Assembly (NCBI GenBank): GCA_963678705.1
Contig: OY783214.1
Span: forward strand, 4,030,001-4,094,000
DNA: 64,000 bases
Direction of reading: 5' to 3'
Source of the DNA: Panorpa germanica
Lineage: Eukaryota > Arthropoda > Insecta > Mecoptera > Panorpidae
The position numbers and the translations under genes are program-made. This document shows positions 1 through 10,336 of this stretch, one piece after another. The first letter of the stretch is position 1, and every line of letters starts with the position of its first letter. The notes under the pieces are model-generated. The model made no database searches, was not told where the DNA came from, and saw only the letters and a list, made by a program, of their open reading frames with translations.

Positions 1-195
1 GTCAGTTATTTGTTGAGTAAAATTTGTTGAATCCCTTTAATAATTAAAGAGACAAAATGACTTTTTTAATTGTTAATATCTCCTAACATATAAGGAGTTA
101 TTAAAAAATAATTGTACATTTGAGGTTCTAGTAACCCATTTTATCAATATATAGTACACTTTTATAGAAATTAAGGCATAGGACACAAGCCCATT
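1..195 (+). mobile_element. MITE family A, right part, cut by window edge
   Basis: The stretch matches 33703-34145 closely and ends with the same terminal motif GGACACAAGCCCATT. That motif is the inverted complement of the left end of the copy at 33508. The left part lies outside the window. Further copies are at 2489-2975 (diverged) and 28528-28760 (minus strand). No coding capacity is seen, so this is a non-autonomous DNA element of unknown superfamily. It appears to have landed inside the family B repeat that resumes at about 196. Confidence 0.6.
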
Positions 196-664
196 AAATC
201 TGGTATTAAACTAAAAAAAATTATTTATTTCTGATTTATTTTTTTTCTCATTGCCTTAGTTGGTATTTAATAACTAATTAAATACGATTTCGTGAATAAA
301 AAGTAACTTAAATTGAGTAAGACAAAAATAAGGTAATGACTAGTATAAACTAGAACAAATTAACTCGTAATATTTAATAGATAAAATTATTGAAGATTTT
401 TAAATTGATCATCAATAATTTGAATTTCATCTAAAAGTTTAGCTTTCTTTGACGCCAATTTTTTTTTCATGTGCTACACGTTTTATTTTTAAATTTTCTG
501 ATTCATTTTATTTTGAATTTTAAATGAAATATAATGTACTATATATGAAATAGTTGCCGCAATCAAATTCCTTGATATTTATTTAAATTTCCTGAATTTC
601 CTGAAATTCCTGAAATTCCTTGATAATTCCCGGATTTCCAGGTTTTCCAGGTCTGTGGCCACCA
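196..664 (+). repeat. MITE family B fragment (GTGGCCACC end)
   Basis: Starts with ATCTGGTATTAAACTAAAA, which recurs at about 1543, and ends with a run of CCTGAAATT-type repeats, then TTCCAGGTTTTCCAG and GTGGCCACC near 664. The inverted counterpart CAGGGTGGCCAC opens the second fragment at 1423. Such GTGGCCAC ends with CCTGATAATTCCAGG motifs are common on short arthropod MITEs. The left side is interrupted by the family A copy. Confidence 0.45.
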
Positions 665-1422
665 TGCTTATGTATGCTAATCTGTCGGCTTATGTAGAAG
701 AAAAATCCTGTGACATCTAGAACGAAGACCACAGACCACATGTGAATTTCTTAATTGTAGCCTACATTTACTATGAGTACAATACAAGACACCCTATTAT
801 ACAATAGTGCAATTTTATAAAATTTAAATCCAACTACCCCTTTTACACCCCTCCCCCGTTTGGTAATCTGTGTACAAATCGCTGTCTTTGATTTCCCCAT
901 ACAATAGGTCTTTCGCAGACGGCAGAGACCACGTTTAACTTTATGTCAGATTCACCAGCCCCAGGTCCTTGGAGACGCTACCGGTTGGTTTTCCCTAGGC
1001 CTGTGTGTGTGCGTGTGTTAAGACTTGTTTGATTTGTGTTAACGGAATTGATACTAGAAATGATACCAATATCAATTCCCAACCCCAACCCCAATCCTTA
1101 TTTGTACACCAGCTTCGGCTATTGTTTATTTATTGTTATAATATAACAGATGAAAAAATCTTTATAAATATTCATATTTTTGGTACAAATATAATAAATA
1201 ATAAATAAACAAATAAATTTAGATATATATATAATATAATAAATAATAAATAAACAAATAGAAAAAACACAATTGACGCAGAAATGAAATAAATAATGGA
1301 AAATATTAAATCAAACAAGTGGAATATTCTGAGAGCTGATCTAGTATGATCATGTTGTGTGGAGCAATGGGATTGTGAACCTTGTCTATAAAACTGTAAC
1401 TTGTGATGAAGTTGGCTATGAC
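665..1422. other. no gene seen
   Basis: AT-rich intronic or intergenic DNA. Small open frames at 1005-1208 and 1172-1435 are low-complexity and show no domain. A short C-rich stretch near 1080-1095 and AT-rich direct repeats near 1195-1260 are the only structure noticed. Confidence 0.5.
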
Positions 1423-1585
1423 AGGGTGGCCACAAAAAAATGATTTAAATATCCCTGATAATTCCAGGTTTTCCAGTAAAGTTTTTCGTACTTTTTCCTG
1501 ATATAGAAATTTTATTCGTATCACTAATTACCAATAATTAAATCTGGTATTAAACTAAAAAAAAAATATATTTATTTCATAAAAA
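1423..1585 (+). repeat. MITE family B fragment (CAGGGTGGCCAC end)
   Basis: Opens with CAGGGTGGCCACAAAAAAA, followed by CCCTGATAATTCCAGG and then ATCTGGTATTAAACTAAAA, shared with 196-240. No matching right end was found downstream, so the copy looks truncated. Together the two fragments define the inverted ends of the family. Confidence 0.45.
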
Positions 1586-2488
1586 AAAAACTGCATATTG
1601 CTACAGAAATAATCCCCCACGCAGAGAAGTTCTTTTGCTTATTTTGTTTTTGTAAACATACGCGTAGCTAAATTATAAGTTTCAGTAGCGGTTTCTCCAA
1701 ATTTCATCTGAAATTTCACAATAATTCGTTGCTCTATTGTTACACTTAACATTTTTCCTTCGAATCAAAAATGCGAATGAAGGCTACGGTTATACTGATT
1801 CGTTTACAGAAGCGAGATAAACGATAAACAGCTGTCGTTTTATCAGCCTCGTTATTTAATATCAATAATATAACCTCGTTTATTTGGGACATACACACAC
1901 GACGAAATTAATTCCGTATTTAATGAAATATTAAAGAAATCAAATAAAATATTTTTCTCAATTCTTTTAAAAGCTTTTGAGCATTGATTTTCTTTATAAA
2001 AAAAGGCAGTCAAACTGAAAAATCAAAAGCTGGAAAATCAAATATTTGTACAAGGCAATTACTGGTATTGAATTTGTCTTTGATAAAATAATTGAACATC
2101 AAGTTATAAGCATTTTACTTCTTAGATTTAGTACTAAAGTCAATAAAAGAAAAAATGGTACTCCTCCTACTACTTAAAAATATGGAAATTATATTAAAAA
2201 ATGATAACTTTTTTATTTTTATTTTGTTATAAAAACTTATATATTATAGTATACGATGTTTAATTATTTAAAAATATATCATTTTTATTAATTATTCAAA
2301 ATAAACAAATTATTAAATTGTATGTTTTTTTTAAATATTTTTTATTAATATTGAAAACGTACTCTGTAAATAATATGTAAATTATGTACAATGAATGTAA
2401 TTAAATTTGCTTTTTAATTACACGCGATGTGCGGCCTGTGGACCGTGTTCGTATGCATAGAATTAAATCAGGGGTTTCCAAAATTAAC
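1586..2488. other. no gene seen
   Basis: Very AT-rich sequence without an open frame of note, an RNA gene or a recognisable repeat boundary. Confidence 0.5.
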
Positions 2489-2975
2489 AATGGATTTGTA
2501 AACTCATTTTTTAAGGGTAGTTTTTTTCATTTTTAATTGAAATATAGGTAAATATATGTATCTTAACGTTTTATTTTTTTAAATATCCAAAAGCTGAGAG
2601 AGTTATAGCTATATTAAATTTAATTTTCAGTTTTGTCGCATGTTTTAGATTGCATGCATAAGACGTCACAGAAGAAAAAAAGAATTGAGATTATTTTTCC
2701 TCTTTCATAACCATCTTAATATAAATGTTGATAGGTTACACATCTCAGCTGTTAGTAATAAATAATAATACACTCTCCAATGCGACTCTGTTGTGTAAAA
2801 GAGATAGCAAATCGTCAGATGTGACGTACAATGTATTGAAATTTGCTATAACATTTTTAAAATTACTTTCTTTATTCTTACTATCACCTAAAATATAGGG
2901 AGTTATTAAAAAACCAAGTTTATCAATATATGGTACAGTTTTATAGAAATGAAGTCATGATTCACAAGTCTGCAG
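2489..2975 (+). mobile_element. MITE family A, diverged copy
   Basis: The left end AATGGATTTGTAAACTCATT parallels AATGGGCTTGTGTCCTCATT at 33508. The middle shares GAGTTATAGCTAT and CAGCTGTTAGTAATA with other copies, and the right part shares GGGAGTTATTAAAAA, TTTATCAATATATGGTAC and TTTTATAGAAAT with 80-170. It is much more diverged than the copies at 1 and 33508, so it is older. Confidence 0.55.
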
Positions 2976-3589
2976 GTCTTTCAAGAACCAGCTCTGCGCT
3001 TTAAAAGCGAATCGTCAGACTAGAATGTCTAAAAATATCCTTGTTGGAAACTTTCATATTTTAAAATTGTTTATTGTATTTCAATAAGAAAGGAAGGTTT
3101 TAAATTCTTAGTCAAATTATAATTACTGAAGTTTAACATAACTGAAGTTTAAATAAAAAATGGATTAACTGAATTAATAAAAGTATAGTTTAAATTATGA
3201 CAAAATACATAATAAACCTCTGTTAATTGAAATTAAAAAAATTGACCCTAAGACAATCGAAGTTTGGCCATCATGTTTTTATATAAACTTAGTTTTAGAT
3301 ATAAAATACAATATGAAATATGTAAAATATATTCAATAAAAAATATTTCAATAATTAATTCAAACAGAACTCTAATGAAATTATTCAATCATTTTATTAT
3401 TTCGTTTCACAATGAAAATCCCCCTCCTCGCTCCACTCCTACTATTCTATTCCTACTCCATCCACCTTTTTATATACATTTACGGTAAAACGAAATAATG
3501 TATAAATCGAGGCAGAATTGATCTCGATTTTTAAAAATCTACGGATTATTTTAGCATGATGTAAAAAAAGAAAATAATTTTTCTTCTAA

Positions 3590-4085
3590 GGAGGTACAAG
3601 ACCTTTACGTCAATGATGAAAATATCGTCAAATTTGTTGGATCGATAAAACATAATTAAAATACATGCTGTCTCACAATTTTAGTAACCTAGACTTCATA
3701 GTTATCTTAGAATTGATTGAAAACAGCCAATTTTCATATATAACACAATTTTCAGTTCAATTTCACCACATAACATAACTTTTAACTATGAAGAAATATT
3801 AAAACACCTATTTACGAAAATAATTATATAAAACCTATGGCAAATTGAGAGAAAAATTTTAATTAAAACGAGATTATACTCCAAGAAATGAATAAATCAT
3901 ACATTTCTTTTAACGACGTTGTCAAATTTATTATTACTTTTTTCAAATATTTAATTTGAACTTGAATTGAATTAATATAAGTCTGACATTAATTATGGGT
4001 AATATTTTAATTAAAAAACTATTATATGCATAAAAAAAATATTTTAATAGGCAAAAAGACATTTAATTGGGAATTGTAATCACAT
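3590..4085 (+). mobile_element. TTAA-type MITE family C, right side missing
   Basis: Begins GGAGGTACAAGACCTTTACG after CTAA and aligns along its length with 17423-18153 and 26965-27969, sharing CATGCTGTCTCA, TCAATTTCACCACATAA and CTATTATATGCATAAAAAA. Similarity stops near 4085, where the end of a PIF/Harbinger-like element begins. The terminal TACCTCC of the family is not seen. Confidence 0.6.
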
Positions 4086-4143
4086 TCGCTTCGAGCAGAT
4101 TCGGGCTAAGGTTAGCAACCAGTCGCGTCGTGTGGGGAGGGCC
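4086..4143 (-). mobile_element. PIF/Harbinger-like MITE end
   Basis: TTCGGGCTAAGGTTAGCAAC followed by CAGTCGCGTCGTGTG and GAGGGCC, then TAA. This matches the right end of the element at 9173-10157 almost base for base, including the flanking TWA trinucleotide expected of PIF/Harbinger insertions. The opposite end was not found, so this is a solo end or a truncated copy. Confidence 0.5.
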
Positions 4144-4146
4144 TAA

Positions 4147-5026
4147 CAAATAATTTAACAATTTAACCTTTAAGAAAATGAAATTAAAGCCACATTTTTT
4201 TTAAATGTTTGGTAATGATTATGTACTTGTAATATTTATAAATAAATAAATATATATACATACATGTATATAATTTAAAATTAAAACCAGTAACAAGTGA
4301 TGCGCAGTAAAATTGCGCAGAATAAATATTTCTTACAGCCGAACTGCGAACAGCGAACAAAATAAACAAAGCGCGGTTTGGTTTTTGTATGTGATATATT
4401 GAAGTGAATTGCGCGCGATCAAAAACGACCTTATGGGGTAGAGAAATGGGATAGAAGGGATGTAGACGGGGTTGTGATGCACAGAAGTGGTAGGGGTAGG
4501 GGAGAGAAGAAGGAGGAGGAGGAGGGTTATTATAATCATAAAATAGTGTATAATATCTCACTGATATGATGAACTTCCGTCAGTTAATATTGTGATTTCA
4601 TTGGAACATCACTCATTCAACAACTTATTTAAACAATAGAATTTAAATATTGAAAATAAATCTAGATGATTTCATCGAATTTTTTGAACAACCTAAATTT
4701 TTAATTTAAAATCAAATTTTAATATTTTTTTTTAATTTTAAGATGTGGAAATTTTTATTAATTATGTAAATGTTTATACAATATTAATAAAATATAATTA
4801 ATTTATTGTGCAAATAACATAACATGTAGATTTATTTGCTTTAATATTATTGTGCAAATAATAATTTAAAATTTTTAATTTAATTAATAGCGACAGTAGA
4901 ATTGAATTCAATTTTGTTACTGTTTCAATTATTTAAAACTGTGTTAAGTGCTTTTAAAAATAATTGTTTATAATCTAAAAAATATTCAGGTTTTAAAAAA
5001 TTTAAAATTTGTTTTCAATTTGAAAA
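4147..5026. other. upstream region of BTB gene, no gene seen
   Basis: AT-rich, with a purine-rich patch at 4430-4530 (repeated GGAGGA) whose complement gives a leucine/proline-rich spurious frame. The promoter of the BTB-zinc-finger gene should lie here, but no unmistakable TATA or initiator element is visible. Confidence 0.4.
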
Positions 5027-6526
5027 ATGTATTCACTCTACCGTGCTTGGTTAATGCGAGAGCCCGCTACATCGTCCGCCCCACCAGACGTATGGCTAGA
5101 GGTGGGCCCTCCACCGACTACAAGATTTGCAGCACATGCAGCATTATTGGGGGCCCACTCTGGTTATCTTCGTGCAGCATTAAGTTCTATGGTGCCAATG
5201 CCATCAACAGATACATCCGCGCAACGCCATCTCTTGAATATCGATGCAGCAAACCCAGAGCATTACAGAAACGAACCAAATCAAACAGATCCCGCGGACC
5301 CGAGTTACAGTTTCTTGCAGTACAAAGATCCTATATTTATTCCGAATGTCACATCTGAACAATTTGCGCCACTTTTAACCTACATGTATACTGGATTTTT
5401 AGATTTAAATTTAGAAAATATATTTGCCATATTGTTAGCCACACATGTGCTACATATGCCGAGAGCTTTGGAGATCTGCAGAGCATTCTTAACACAAAAT
5501 CAAAGTTCAACTGTGGTTGACAACCAAGAAAGAAGCGCTTTTCGAATTGGCAACGTTATTAAACCAATTCCTAGCAGAAAGATGTTGTACGGCTATGGAA
5601 TTCCACCAACTCTTCCACCGCTGTACCATAGCCTTTTTCAGAGCTCACAAAATACTCCATTCAGAAGCTTAGAAAATGAAAAAATTGCTCCAAATCCATT
5701 AGAACAACATGAAGAACCTAACGTAGAGAAGAATTATGATAACCCAGTGGCTTCCACATCGCAAACTCAGAATAATAAAAAAGAAACAATCACAAAAACC
5801 AAAACAAATAAAATAAAATCAAAGCGTTTGGAAGAACATGTGTCTAAAAGAATAAAAACTATAACAAAAACTAAATCACCATCTACACTCACAAGTGAAA
5901 TAAAGAAAGTAACGAAAACTATAATAGCTAATGAAAGTGAAAAAGTAATAATTGATATTGCATGCTGTGATGGTCCAGTGAGATTTCGGAGAGTGTTGAA
6001 CAACGCTTATGGAGTGTGTAACTCTACTACCAGCAGTATTACTAAAGAACACAACCAATTGGCAATTGGTACAAGCTTCAATGAACAGATGGCGCAGAAT
6101 ATTAGAAATTATAACGAAGATCAAAACCTTAGTGATGATAGTGAGGAAATTAATATTGAGGATATAAATACATCAGAAAAATCTTTAAATTTAGATAAAA
6201 TGGAAAATAATTCAACATCTAGTGAAACTATTTATACATGTGTATATTGTAAACATACATTTAAGTCACAATATTGTTATCAGAAGCATACAAGAAGACA
6301 TATTCATCCTGTGGAAATGAACAATAGTACAGGTTCGACAAACGAAGTTAAAAAGATTGAAATTACCAAAGAGAAAATTGAAAAAGTTGTGGATACAAAA
6401 AGGGAAGTCAGACCATTGGATATGAATGTTCAATATTACCCTTGTAAAACCTGCGGCTCAAAATTTCCAAGTTATTACTTCGTGCACAAGCACCGTAAAT
6501 TGTGCCATGTCGATGAAGTTGCATAA
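5027..6526 (+). CDS. BTB/POZ and C2H2 zinc-finger protein (499 aa)
   Basis: Predicted nuclear DNA-binding regulator. Residues about 20-155 form a BTB/POZ domain (motif RFAAHAALLGAHSGYLRAAL, later LLTYMYTGFLDLN), a dimerisation and corepressor-recruiting fold. It is followed by a lysine-rich linker (about 250-300, possible nuclear localisation signal) and an acidic stretch at about 365-385. Two C2H2 fingers lie at the C-terminus: C405-X2-C408-X12-H421-X3-H425 and C473-X2-C476-X12-H489-X4-H494. The second ends with a four-residue His spacing, and the fingers are separated by a long linker rather than the usual TGEKP. The frame is single-exon. ATG at 5027 is the first in frame; Met10 is an alternative. 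The gene lies antisense within an intron of the corepressor gene, downstream of its exon at 7342-7433. I do not recognise the exact orthologue. The family call is firm; the targets are unknown. Confidence 0.9.
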   Translation: MYSLYRAWLMREPATSSAPPDVWLEVGPPPTTRFAAHAALLGAHSGYLRAALSSMVPMPSTDTSAQRHLLNIDAANPEHYRNEPNQTDPADPSYSFLQYKDPIFIPNVTSEQFAPLLTYMYTGFLDLNLENIFAILLATHVLHMPRALEICRAFLTQNQSSTVVDNQERSAFRIGNVIKPIPSRKMLYGYGIPPTLPPLYHSLFQSSQNTPFRSLENEKIAPNPLEQHEEPNVEKNYDNPVASTSQTQNNKKETITKTKTNKIKSKRLEEHVSKRIKTITKTKSPSTLTSEIKKVTKTIIANESEKVIIDIACCDGPVRFRRVLNNAYGVCNSTTSSITKEHNQLAIGTSFNEQMAQNIRNYNEDQNLSDDSEEINIEDINTSEKSLNLDKMENNSTSSETIYTCVYCKHTFKSQYCYQKHTRRHIHPVEMNNSTGSTNEVKKIEITKEKIEKVVDTKREVRPLDMNVQYYPCKTCGSKFPSYYFVHKHRKLCHVDEVA

Positions 6527-6617
6527 TTTATTTTGTGGCCCATATGTGAATGTACAATTAAAATTACATTAATATTGTAGCATGTTGTAATATTTAACAA
6601 TTGTATATATTTCGTTA

Positions 6618-6623
6618 ATAAAT
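6618..6623 (+). terminator. polyadenylation signal AATAAA
   Basis: Canonical hexamer about 92 bases after the BTB gene stop. Further copies occur near 6897 and 6912, so alternative 3' ends are possible. Confidence 0.45.
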
Positions 6624-6629
6624 GTATCA

Positions 6630-7341
6630 AACTTTAAATTATATAATTTTAGATCAGAACTATATTGAAAGTCCTAATATATAAGTCTCAAAACATTAAG
6701 ATTAAGTTTGTAAATATCGCAAAATGTATGTAGTGATTACTATTTGTATATAATAAAAAAAATATAGAAATAAACCACATCAGTATTAAAGTAAAACAAA
6801 AAATGAAAACGCCTGAATGGAAAAATGAAAATATATAAAATTATTGTAAACTTTAAACTTTGGAAACATACATATCATAACTTAAATGTAATATTAAATA
6901 AATTGTAAGAAAATAAAGAGACATATCAAGCATCTATTGTTTTTATTTTAATTAATACCATCCTTTAATAACTTTCTATTTAATATTCGTAAACTGAGCG
7001 ATGAATTGTTTCATAAAACTTTACATAGATGTCGTATCTTAGATCGCAACCATTTTCTATTAATAAGTAACAGAACAACTACTGCGCGCCATCTAGTTTT
7101 AAATAATGACATAACATCGCTACCTTAAATTCAGAACACAATCTAATAATTAAAATAGCCAAAGCTACTTCTTCACCATTTTAAAGAGCTCTTCAATTGA
7201 TTGAAGACATTACAGAATGAATTTATGCAAATTCGAAATACGCTGCAGAAACTTTCACATCTTAGAATTATTGAAGGTCAAACTTAGAATTATTCAAGGT
7301 CGAATTATTTGTACAAAAATTCAATATACTTATATTCTTAC
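6630..7341. other. 3' flank of BTB gene and corepressor intron
   Basis: AT-rich sequence with no additional exon recognised on either strand. It is part of the corepressor intron that starts at 7341 on the minus strand with GTAAGAATA. Confidence 0.5.
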
Positions 7342-7433
7342 CTTTATCTGCTTGCTCATCCTCTGATGTCGTGGGTGCGTCATTTCTTCGAACACTACTA
7401 TTCTTATCAGCTGTTATCTCCAAAGGATCCTCA
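7342..7433 (-). CDS. Smrter: NCoR/SMRT-family corepressor, third coding exon in window
   Basis: On the minus strand an acceptor (TTCATTTTGCAG) precedes TGAGGATCCTTTGG and a donor (AAAG, then GTAAGAATA) ends the exon. The 92 bases contribute 1 + 90 + 1 nucleotides. The first base completes the split codon left open by the exon at 10337, so the reading frame is continuous as EPISEDPLEI. The encoded segment is acidic and polar (ITADKNSSVRRNDAPTTSED) and corresponds to the linker between the two SANT domains of NCoR/SMRT proteins. The exon ends after one base of a codon, so a further exon must follow; none is visible before position 1. The BTB gene lies in the next intron on the other strand. Confidence 0.8.
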
Positions 7434-7681
7434 CTGCAAAATGAAAAAATGCAATTGAATGTGTAACGAAAAAATCTACTTAATGAGATCATATTATATG
7501 TATACTTAATTATTTACATTTATTACATTTTAACAGCGAAAGACTTTAGAAAAAAGTAAAAGAATTGTAGAAAGATTGTTCACCAGTAGCAATCGTAAGT
7601 AAAAGTACAGTCGGATATTAAGTACAAACGATACGTTACACTGCATATGGAATATATATTTACTTTTTTAAGTATATTTAA

Positions 7682-7722
7682 TCAACGTCGGCCTATTTCC
7701 GATGCTGAGTCCTATCATCGAT
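7682..7722 (-). repeat. SINE family S, 3' fragment
   Basis: AACGTCGGCCTATTTCCGAT and GCTGAGTCCTATCA match the complement of the 3' part of the SINE at 45300-45573. Only about 40 bases are recognisable. Confidence 0.5.
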
Positions 7723-7725
7723 TAC

Positions 7726-9169
7726 CATCTACTATTGTTGACAGGTTTTATGGTACAATATATCAATTTCTTTTTTATTCTGTAGCAGTTGTTCCTGCAT
7801 GTTACATATGCGCACTTAATTTACCAATATCATGCTCACAGCTGATCAAAACATTTGAAATTTTGTAATTAAATTAATTGACTTTAATTATATTAAAATC
7901 ATATTTAAATTTTACCAAATTCTGTAGAAAAGTGGTTTGTTTTACTAGTAAGTAAACTATTTTAAAATAAATATATTCAAAGGGTATTTGTGAATACCCT
8001 ATAGTTGGAATAAAATAACAGGAACTTTATTTACAGGTTCAGTGTTCAGTACAGTTATTAGCAAATGGATTTCGTTATTTGAACACCACAATTCATCATA
8101 CGATATTAATTGTATTTACATTTCGGATTCTAATTTAATCAAAATTAAATTATGATTACTTTGCTCTGCTCTGTTTACACACACATTGAAATGGGTGTAC
8201 ACACACACATTTGGAATATGGCACATGACGTGTGCTGTGTTTTGCAATGTCTGCAGAGAGCAGAGTTGAGATGTGAATTGAACATTGACAATGATTGTTT
8301 TCACCCTCACAAAGCCGACTGAATGTATTCATTACAATAACTAATATAAAAATTCCCGTAGACAGTGTTCCTGTGTTAAGAACACACAAAAATAACTGGA
8401 CAGAATGGATTGCGAGACTAAGAAACAAATATGCATACTTTGGCAAATTCTTTTTAGCGAAATAATGAATTAATTATTAATCGTAATTTTTATCTTGTAT
8501 AACGATGCGACTAATTAAATATTAATTGTACAACTGAGATGTTTTGTGACTTGATTGTGATTTTCATCAATTACCAATTAGAAAGTTTCAAATAATCCCG
8601 TTATTAATTGAAACTTTGATTAATTTCATAATAAAAACATCATCTGTTTAAACTATATAATTTGAATGGGACGAATATAAATGGAAATAAAATCGTTAAT
8701 ATTTCTGTCTCCCTCTCTCTGGATATTTGGATTTCCATTTTATAATTTCAATTAATCTGACTTTAATTTATTAGATTGCATATTCAGTTTGGTAAAATCA
8801 CGGTTGTTATATCAATTTAATTAATTCGTAAAACCCGTATAACAATGCAAACATTGAATTGCGAACTACCCTAACGGTTTCTACTAATTTATTATTGCCA
8901 AAAAATTAACGGCTAAGTCTATCATTACTTTACGATTCTGTAACTTCCTGAAATAAGGCGGTTTATATTTAATAATATTTAAAAATTATCGTTTATCTAC
9001 AGTAGACTATCTTTAATCTGGATTATCGAACAATAATATAATTTTTACAGAAATACTAAAGATCTAAATTTCCTTACTTTGAGAATATAAAGCATATGGT
9101 AATCGTTTAATGTAAATGTTTCAATTTAAATTTTATATTTCAGTTGCAGAAGTATACAAACGCGAACCT
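7726..9169. other. intronic DNA, no gene seen
   Basis: Part of the corepressor intron between exons 10337-12442 and 7342-7433. AT-rich, with short open frames lacking any domain (for example 8156-8446 on the minus strand). No RNA gene or repeat boundary was recognised. Confidence 0.5.
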
Positions 9170-9172
9170 TTA

Positions 9173-10157
9173 GGCCCTCAGCCAGGGTACCCTCACTTAG
9201 TGTACAATTCTTCAATGTCGCTTATGGCGCCCTCCGTCCGCCTTTATTGGGTTAGTGAACTAAGATGCTCGGCGACTCAACATTTGAAGGGAATGAAGGG
9301 TGAAGGGAGTGCACTTAACTAAAGTTCAGTGCAGTTCAGTGATACCACATATTAAAACATAATATTTATATATATACATAAATATATATTATTATTGTAG
9401 TTTTATTTTGTGTTATGCTTTGTATCACTTGTATACAATTATTTGCATTTGTTTAGTACTATACAAAAATATTATGTTTTAATATGTGGTATCACTGAAC
9501 TTTAGTTAAGTGCACTTCCTTCACCCTTCATTCCCTTCAAATGTTGAGTCGCCGAGCATCTTAGTTCACTAACCCAATAATGGCGCCTAAAGCGACATTG
9601 AGTCGCCGAGCATCTTAGTTCACTAACCCAATAAAGGCGGACGGAGGGCGCCATAAGCGCGCCATAAGCGACATTGAAGAATTGTACACTAAGTGAGGGT
9701 ACCCTGGCCCTCAGCACACGACGCGACTGGTTGCAAACCTTATCCCCGAATCTGCCCGAACCGAATGTCATTACAACTGTGTTGTTAGTAAAAGAACGAA
9801 CGTGTTTACGAGTGAGATAAAATACACGGCACGAACGTAACTAAACTGATTTGAAACTGGTTTTGAGCGTATTTTCAGCGACTATATTTCTCGGTCGCAG
9901 GACATTGTTGGTTGTATGCTTTTGATGATGATATCATCAACAGAGATGTTTACGAAAAGTATTTAAATACATACATACAATCAAATATAACACAATAGAA
10001 TCCCCTGTTTTGCTATTGTTAGAAATTCTATAGAGTCACGATACACGGCTCGTGCTCGTTTTCGATGAAAACTTCGTTTCTCGTTTAATTTGTAATTAGT
10101 CGACTCGTGTGCCTTCGGGCTAAGGTTTGCAACCAGTCGCGTCGTGTGCGGAGGGCC
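9173..10157. mobile_element. PIF/Harbinger-like MITE carrying a nested MITE
   Basis: Inverted ends GGCCCTC(A/C)GCACACG, continuing through CGACTGGTTGCAAACC and a CCCGAA motif, are bracketed by TTA at 9170-9172 and TTA at 10158-10160. The 3-bp TTA duplication and GGCC-start TIRs fit PIF/Harbinger. After 10 bases the left TIR is split by the long-TIR MITE at 9183-9706. Without the insert and its duplication the element would be about 450 bp. No transposase is encoded. It sits in an intron of the corepressor gene. Confidence 0.75.
9183..9706. mobile_element. Long-TIR MITE (Mutator-like or hAT-like), nested
   Basis: Ends are CAGGGTACCCTCACTTAG and its complement. The inverted arms extend for well over 150 bases on each side of an AT-rich spacer (about 9355-9475). 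A perfect 9-bp target duplication, GCCCTCAGC, flanks it (9174-9182 and 9707-9715). The right arm carries an internal tandem duplication of a unit containing GAGTCGCCGAGCATCTTAGT. The 9-bp duplication and long arms favour a Mutator-like source, but a relative at 35067-35258 has an 8-bp duplication, so hAT is not excluded. It encodes no protein. Confidence 0.8.
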
Positions 10158-10336
10158 TTATGAAACTAAAACATGACCGTTGACTGTCTTTGGACAGGCT
10201 TGACAACTTCATCAATCAAAACACATGAAGTAAGCTACTAGGCATTGATTGACAATATGAATGTTTCCAGCAAGTAAACAAAGGAACCTTGCCCCATGCA
10301 CTTCAAGTGATGTCCTTCAAGCAAATGTTGACTTAC

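Noticed and set aside
4184-4561. 125-residue minus-strand frame
   Set aside because: Driven by a purine-rich low-complexity patch; it gives poly-Leu/Pro and has no splice context matching the corepressor exon phase.
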